Below are positions 35,116-38,451 of a stretch of 38,451 nt of DNA, one piece after another. The position numbers and the translations under genes were made by a program. The stretch lies in NCBI GenBank assembly GCA_902727895.1, contig CACVAP010000035.1, forward strand, positions 1 through 38,451, written 5' to 3'. The notes under the pieces are model-generated. The model did not search any database, was not told where the DNA came from, and saw only the letters and a list, made by a program, of their open reading frames with translations. This DNA is from an uncultured Sulfurovum sp. (lineage in GTDB: Bacteria > Campylobacterota > Campylobacteria > Campylobacterales > Sulfurovaceae). The number at the start of each line of letters is the position of its first letter. Position 1 is the first letter of the stretch.

Positions 35116-37085
35116 GCGACTGGCTAAAAAAACTAATAGAGAAAATAAAAAACTCAGAACTTTATAAAAAAATAGAAAAGAAATTGCAAGAGTCAGCTCC
35201 TGCTACGCAAAATATTCCTACGAAACAAAAAGTGATGATGGGAATTATGTTCCTACTTATTATCGACATGAGTATTTTTATTTTTTCTTCTTTGGTAAAC
35301 ATTAATAAAGAAGAGACAGAGCTACAAAAAATTTCTAAGAACTTAGAAGAAGTGAAATATTTTGAGTCCAATAACTCTGCTTTAGGGGATTTGTTAGCTT
35401 CTGACAAAGTCTACTTTATAGTAGATGAAGAACTTAAAGTAGATGTTATTTTTCAAGAGGGAAATCTAAGTAAAGAGATTAAAAATTTACCTATTTACAG
35501 CATTACCCGTAGCATTGAAAAAGAGTTGATAAAAGCGAATATTAACTATCAGTGGATTGAAAAAGAAAGTGTAGCATCTGGTTTTGTGATTTTGACCTTT
35601 ATTTCTGACCATGCTTTGGATTTGATTTTTATTGGGCTTATTTTGTTTTTGTTAAAAAGTTCTGGAATGATGATGCTTGGTGGTGGAGATAAATTTAAAG
35701 TTTATAAACCCAAAGAGATTAAAGGCTCTATGGATGACATCATTGGTTATGAGGACATTAAAGAAGAGATTCAACATCTTGTAGACATGCTTAAAAATAT
35801 TGCTCTTTATTCTAAATATGGGATTGAAGATATTTTTAACATTATGTTCTCTGGAGTGCAAGGAACAGGAAAAACAACCATGGCTGTACAGATTGCTAAG
35901 AAGTTGGAAGTCCCTATTCTGGTGACAACAGGGAATATTGAGACTGGTTTTGTTGGGGGTGGTGCGAATATCGTTAAGAAAATCTATGCAAGAGCCAATG
36001 AACTCGCATCTGAAAACAAATTTCAGACTTGTATAGTTTTCATTGATGAAGCACAAAATTTACTTGTAAAACGGGGACAGTCTCGTGAGAAATGGGCAGA
36101 TGATACGCCTAATGAGTTGCTAACACACCTAGAGGGTGTTAAGACCATTAATGATGTGCGTATTATTACTATTGTGGCTTCCAACTTTGATGAGTCTAAT
36201 ATGCAGTTAGATGAAGCGATGGCTGCACGGTTTAAAAAGAAGATTCACTTTAGATTACCAAATGAAGAAGAACGTGAAGCATTGCTAAAACATTTTATGA
36301 AACCTGTTGAGAATAAAGAAGAGAGCATAGAAATTAAGAAATTGGCTAAAGCCTTTTCTGGAACAAGTCCTCGAACACTTCAGACCATTGTTCAAGAAGC
36401 TTCATTGTTAGCGATTGTTAAGCAAGAAAAAGTAAACCATGCGCACCTTATGAAAGCGTTTGAAGTGGTGATGATCGGTCAGTCAAACCGTAAGACGACA
36501 AAGAACAAAGAGAAAGAGCGACATATTATCTCGATTCATGAGATAGGGCATTTCTTGATGAACTTCAAGCAGACTTTGGTAGAAAATGACAATGACATGG
36601 AGAAGACAGAAGAGCAGATGAAAGTCATCAAAATTTCTTCAGAAAATATTTCTCGTGTTAATGCTTTGGGGTATGTTTTATCTGAGTCGGATGATATGTT
36701 GTTGCATAGTATCTTTGAACTTGAAAAAGAAGTGCGTATACTTTACGGTGGTGTGGCAGCTGAAGAGTTGATTTCTGGTAAGCAGAATATCACAACGGGT
36801 TCAGCCAATGATATTGAGAAGATTACCCATATATTAAAGCATTTGTTCATAGAGACTTCTGCTTATTCTAACTCAAAACTAAAACTTGATGGGATTGAGA
36901 TGCTTCAAAAAGAGGCATACTTAAAAATGGAAGCAAAAGCTGCTGAACTTTATACTGAGAGTTTGGAATTATTAAAAGATGAACAAGCACTTATTGAACA
37001 TTTAGCAGGTTTACTCATTGAACGTTGGGTACTGTCTAAAGAAGAAATATTTGAAGAGATTAGAAAATATAAGGAGCAAAATTAA
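35112..37085 (+). CDS. Divergent FtsH-like AAA+ membrane metalloprotease
   Basis: The 657-residue protein has a transmembrane helix at about 42-62, an extracytoplasmic segment (about 63-155), and a second transmembrane region (about 157-183). The AAA+ domain has GVQGTGKTT (248-256), pore loop TGFVGGG (278-284) and Walker B IVFIDEA (308-314); second-region ASNFD and AARFKKKI follow. The M41 peptidase domain has HEIGH (476-480), GGVAAEELISG (546-556) and a third metal ligand Asp567. All catalytic residues are kept, but GPPGTGKT, HEAGH and the FtsH C-terminus are altered. It is therefore a specialised paralogue rather than the housekeeping FtsH. It overlaps the nuclease gene by ATGA, so co-translation is likely. 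It may degrade membrane proteins or components of the same module. Confidence 0.85.
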   Translation: MSDWLKKLIEKIKNSELYKKIEKKLQESAPATQNIPTKQKVMMGIMFLLIIDMSIFIFSSLVNINKEETELQKISKNLEEVKYFESNNSALGDLLASDKVYFIVDEELKVDVIFQEGNLSKEIKNLPIYSITRSIEKELIKANINYQWIEKESVASGFVILTFISDHALDLIFIGLILFLLKSSGMMMLGGGDKFKVYKPKEIKGSMDDIIGYEDIKEEIQHLVDMLKNIALYSKYGIEDIFNIMFSGVQGTGKTTMAVQIAKKLEVPILVTTGNIETGFVGGGANIVKKIYARANELASENKFQTCIVFIDEAQNLLVKRGQSREKWADDTPNELLTHLEGVKTINDVRIITIVASNFDESNMQLDEAMAARFKKKIHFRLPNEEEREALLKHFMKPVENKEESIEIKKLAKAFSGTSPRTLQTIVQEASLLAIVKQEKVNHAHLMKAFEVVMIGQSNRKTTKNKEKERHIISIHEIGHFLMNFKQTLVENDNDMEKTEEQMKVIKISSENISRVNALGYVLSESDDMLLHSIFELEKEVRILYGGVAAEELISGKQNITTGSANDIEKITHILKHLFIETSAYSNSKLKLDGIEMLQKEAYLKMEAKAAELYTESLELLKDEQALIEHLAGLLIERWVLSKEEIFEEIRKYKEQN

Positions 37086-37086
37086 A

Positions 37087-37533
37087 ATGAAAAAACTAAG
37101 TGAGTTACTAAGTCAATGTCAAAGTGTTGGGTTAAATACAGAAGATGAGAACAATCAATCTTTTTCTTCTTATGCCTCTTTTTACTATGATGGAGAGGTC
37201 GTTTATGTCTCCATTCCTTCTATTTCAATTCATGTAACAAACATTGAAGAGAAGCCAAAGATGTTAGCTTTGTTTATAGAAGCTGCAACACCTAAGAAAA
37301 GTGCGTTAGAACGTTTTAAGGCTACTTTAGAATGTGATGTAAGTAAAGTAAGCGAAGAAGATTCAATATTTAAAGAGATTATGCCAAGGTTTGAAGATGG
37401 AGCATTGGGTATACTTATAGGTACACAAGAGCTTGCACTTTATAAGCTAACGCCTACTTCTGGGGAAGTTACCTATGGTTTGGGTGAGACTTATGCTGTG
37501 GGTGGTGAAAAGATGAATGAGGTAAATGGATGA
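37087..37533 (+). CDS. HugZ/pyridoxamine-oxidase-like protein, diverged copy
   Basis: The 148-residue protein has a split-barrel fold: FSSYASFYYDGEVVYVSIPSI and the final GLGETYAVGGEKMNE segment. It is clearly a tandem paralogue of the next gene. It lacks the arginine-rich ARRRISLQCDV-type strand of the second copy (here ERFKATLECDV) and keeps fewer histidines, so haem or flavin binding may be weakened. The ATG at 37087 has AAGGAG about ten bases upstream; the frame is open further upstream but overlaps the FtsH-like gene. It starts directly after that gene's stop. Confidence 0.75.
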   Translation: MKKLSELLSQCQSVGLNTEDENNQSFSSYASFYYDGEVVYVSIPSISIHVTNIEEKPKMLALFIEAATPKKSALERFKATLECDVSKVSEEDSIFKEIMPRFEDGALGILIGTQELALYKLTPTSGEVTYGLGETYAVGGEKMNEVNG

Positions 37534-38012
37534 AAAAATTAAATGAATTATTGAGTGGATATGAAAGTGCTGTTTTAGGGACGCTGAGTGAAAATGGCTA
37601 TCCTTTTTCTTCTTATGCACCATTTTATTATGATGGTGAGGTTGTTTATGTGTTTATTTCTAACATTGCGACACATGCAAAAAATATGCAAGCACGACCT
37701 AAAGCATCTGCTTTTTTTGTGGATGATGAAGTAAAAACGGAAAATATCTTTGCTAGACGACGTATTTCTTTACAGTGTGATGTAGAAATGATAAGTAAGG
37801 AGTCAGAGAGATACACTTTTGTAATGGATACTTTTCAAGCTAAGTTTGAAGGTGGAACTTTAGGGATGTTGATGGGGATGAAAGATTTTAATCTTTATGC
37901 TTTAACCCCAATGTATGGTGAAGCTACTTTTGGTTTTGGAGAGGCTTATAACATAGGTGGCGAGAAGATGAATGAGTTGGTTACTAGAACAGGTGATAGT
38001 GGACATAAATAG
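37530..38012 (+). CDS. HugZ/pyridoxamine-oxidase-like protein
   Basis: The 160-residue split-barrel protein has the pattern of the HugZ-type haem-handling group: GYPFSSYAPFYYDGEVVYVFISNIATHAKNM, KASAFFVDDE, and NIFARRRISLQCDV, which matches the conserved PFARRR strand. HugZ proteins bind and break down haem in Helicobacter and Campylobacter; other members are flavin reductases. The start overlaps the stop of the first copy (ATGA). Whether it belongs functionally to the nuclease/FtsH-like run or only follows it is unclear. Confidence 0.82.
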   Translation: MKKLNELLSGYESAVLGTLSENGYPFSSYAPFYYDGEVVYVFISNIATHAKNMQARPKASAFFVDDEVKTENIFARRRISLQCDVEMISKESERYTFVMDTFQAKFEGGTLGMLMGMKDFNLYALTPMYGEATFGFGEAYNIGGEKMNELVTRTGDSGHK

Positions 38013-38096
38013 GTGTAAGTTAAATCATTGACAATATGGAAAATTTCTTTAATAAAAATATACTTTTTAAATGATTGTTTAAGGGGATTTGTTAAG

Positions 38097-38145
38097 TGGT
38101 GGCGCCAGACGGAATCGAACCGCCGACACAAGGATTTTCAATCCT
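38097..38145 (-). other. tRNA-Phe 3' fragment, attachment site of an integrated element
   Basis: On the minus strand 49 nt read as the 3' part of tRNA-Phe: anticodon loop TTGAAAA (GAA anticodon) with the 3' side of its stem, variable loop GTGTC, T-arm GGCGG-TTCGATT-CCGTC, acceptor strand TGGCGCC, A and CCA. The 5' half (acceptor GGCGCCA and D-arm) is missing; beyond 38145 the sequence is unrelated. This is what remains at the far end of an element that entered a tRNA-Phe gene. The element must lie to the right, where the integrase begins, and the intact tRNA at its other end. Confidence 0.8.
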
Positions 38146-38293
38146 AAATAGCCCTTTTTTCATGTTTTCGCAAACTTGCTCAAACCTCTCTATAACTCCT
38201 AAAATGTGGTGTTTAGAAAGGTTTGGTGGTATACTATATTTAATCAAATTTTACCATGTTTTTTCAGATATGGTTACTAATAGGTTACTAAAA

Positions 38294-38451
38294 ATGGCAT
38301 ACATCAAATCAAAGAAATACGGTGGTTCCGTGCAGTTTTATCATAAGAAAAATGGGGATTTTACCTATTATATTACCTATAAAGACGCTAATAACAAGCT
38401 AAAAAGGGTTAAAGTTGGGGAAAAATCACAAGGGATTACAGAGCATTATTG
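38294..38451 (+). CDS. Tyrosine integrase, N-terminal part (cut by window end)
   Basis: The frame starts at ATG 38294 and runs off the window after 52 codons. The segment HKKNGDFTYYITYKDANN followed by KVGEKSQGITEHY is the typical N-terminal arm-binding domain of Campylobacterota phage/island integrases. The catalytic domain lies outside the window. It is 148 bp from the tRNA-Phe fragment, the usual position of an integrase next to its attachment site. GGTTACTA occurs twice just upstream (about 38271 and 38283). Confidence 0.8.
   Translation, partial: MAYIKSKKYGGSVQFYHKKNGDFTYYITYKDANNKLKRVKVGEKSQGITEHY

Noticed and set aside
35112-37085. Calling this gene the housekeeping ftsH
   Set aside because: Key motifs are altered (GVQGTGKTT, HEIGH) and it is translationally coupled to a nuclease gene, so it is a specialised paralogue.
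38097-38180. Complete tRNA-Phe gene on the minus strand
   Set aside because: The acceptor 5' strand and D-arm are absent upstream of the anticodon arm, and the first base pair of the anticodon stem is already lost, so only a 3' fragment is present.

Overview
The window looks like a piece of a low-GC Campylobacterota (epsilonproteobacterial) chromosome, most like the sulfur-oxidising Sulfurimonas/Sulfurovum/Arcobacter-type lineages. The evidence is the protein types and their order: a Rieske/cytochrome b/di-haem cytochrome c complex, a Tat-exported flavocytochrome-c-type sulfide dehydrogenase flavoprotein, a Campylobacter-type single-domain globin next to a Crp/Fnr regulator, and HugZ-like proteins. 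The genus is inferred, not proven.

Left part (1-8110) is accessory and scarred. A Crp/Fnr-type regulator carries an in-frame 9-bp tandem repeat. It is followed by an outer-membrane protein gene whose last codons have been split off by an IS110-family insertion; the missing C-terminal strands can be read on the far side of the element. Upstream of the transposase lies a structured non-coding segment that fits a bridge RNA, and parts of it match the insertion site. Beyond this are a near-identical duplicate of the 5' end of a phosphatase-kinase gene, a TerB-like protein, an ATPase/winged-helix/nuclease-like protein with a large palindrome over its ribosome site, and the intact PP2C-Ser/Thr kinase fusion.

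8220-12153 is a nitrogen block: amtB-glnK, then a globin (cgb type) whose promoter carries an Fnr-like palindrome centred near -41.5, the likely cognate Crp/Fnr regulator (apparently leaderless), and an SBF/ACR3-like transporter.

12338-17785 is the most novel-looking locus: three unrelated protease types (trypsin-like with a membrane segment and an outside SH3 domain, caspase-like, clostripain-like) with two distantly paralogous unknown proteins, one a lipoprotein and one without an export signal. 17874-20500 is housekeeping (ribE, mnmG). 20517-26720 groups an M14 carboxypeptidase, two RimK-type ATP-grasp ligases and a carboxypeptidase-G2-like M20 enzyme, which suggests making and removing peptide bonds on an unknown substrate. 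26739-32487 is respiratory and cofactor metabolism (sulfide dehydrogenase flavoprotein, petABC, moaA).

32504-38012 is a tightly overlapping module: a second ATPase/winged-helix/nuclease-like paralogue, again behind a large nested palindrome, a PD-(D/E)XK nuclease, a divergent FtsH-like AAA+ protease and two HugZ-like proteins. The window ends at a 49-nt 3' fragment of a tRNA-Phe gene next to the start of a tyrosine integrase, which marks the edge of an integrated element that continues to the right. No complete tRNA, rRNA or CRISPR array was seen.
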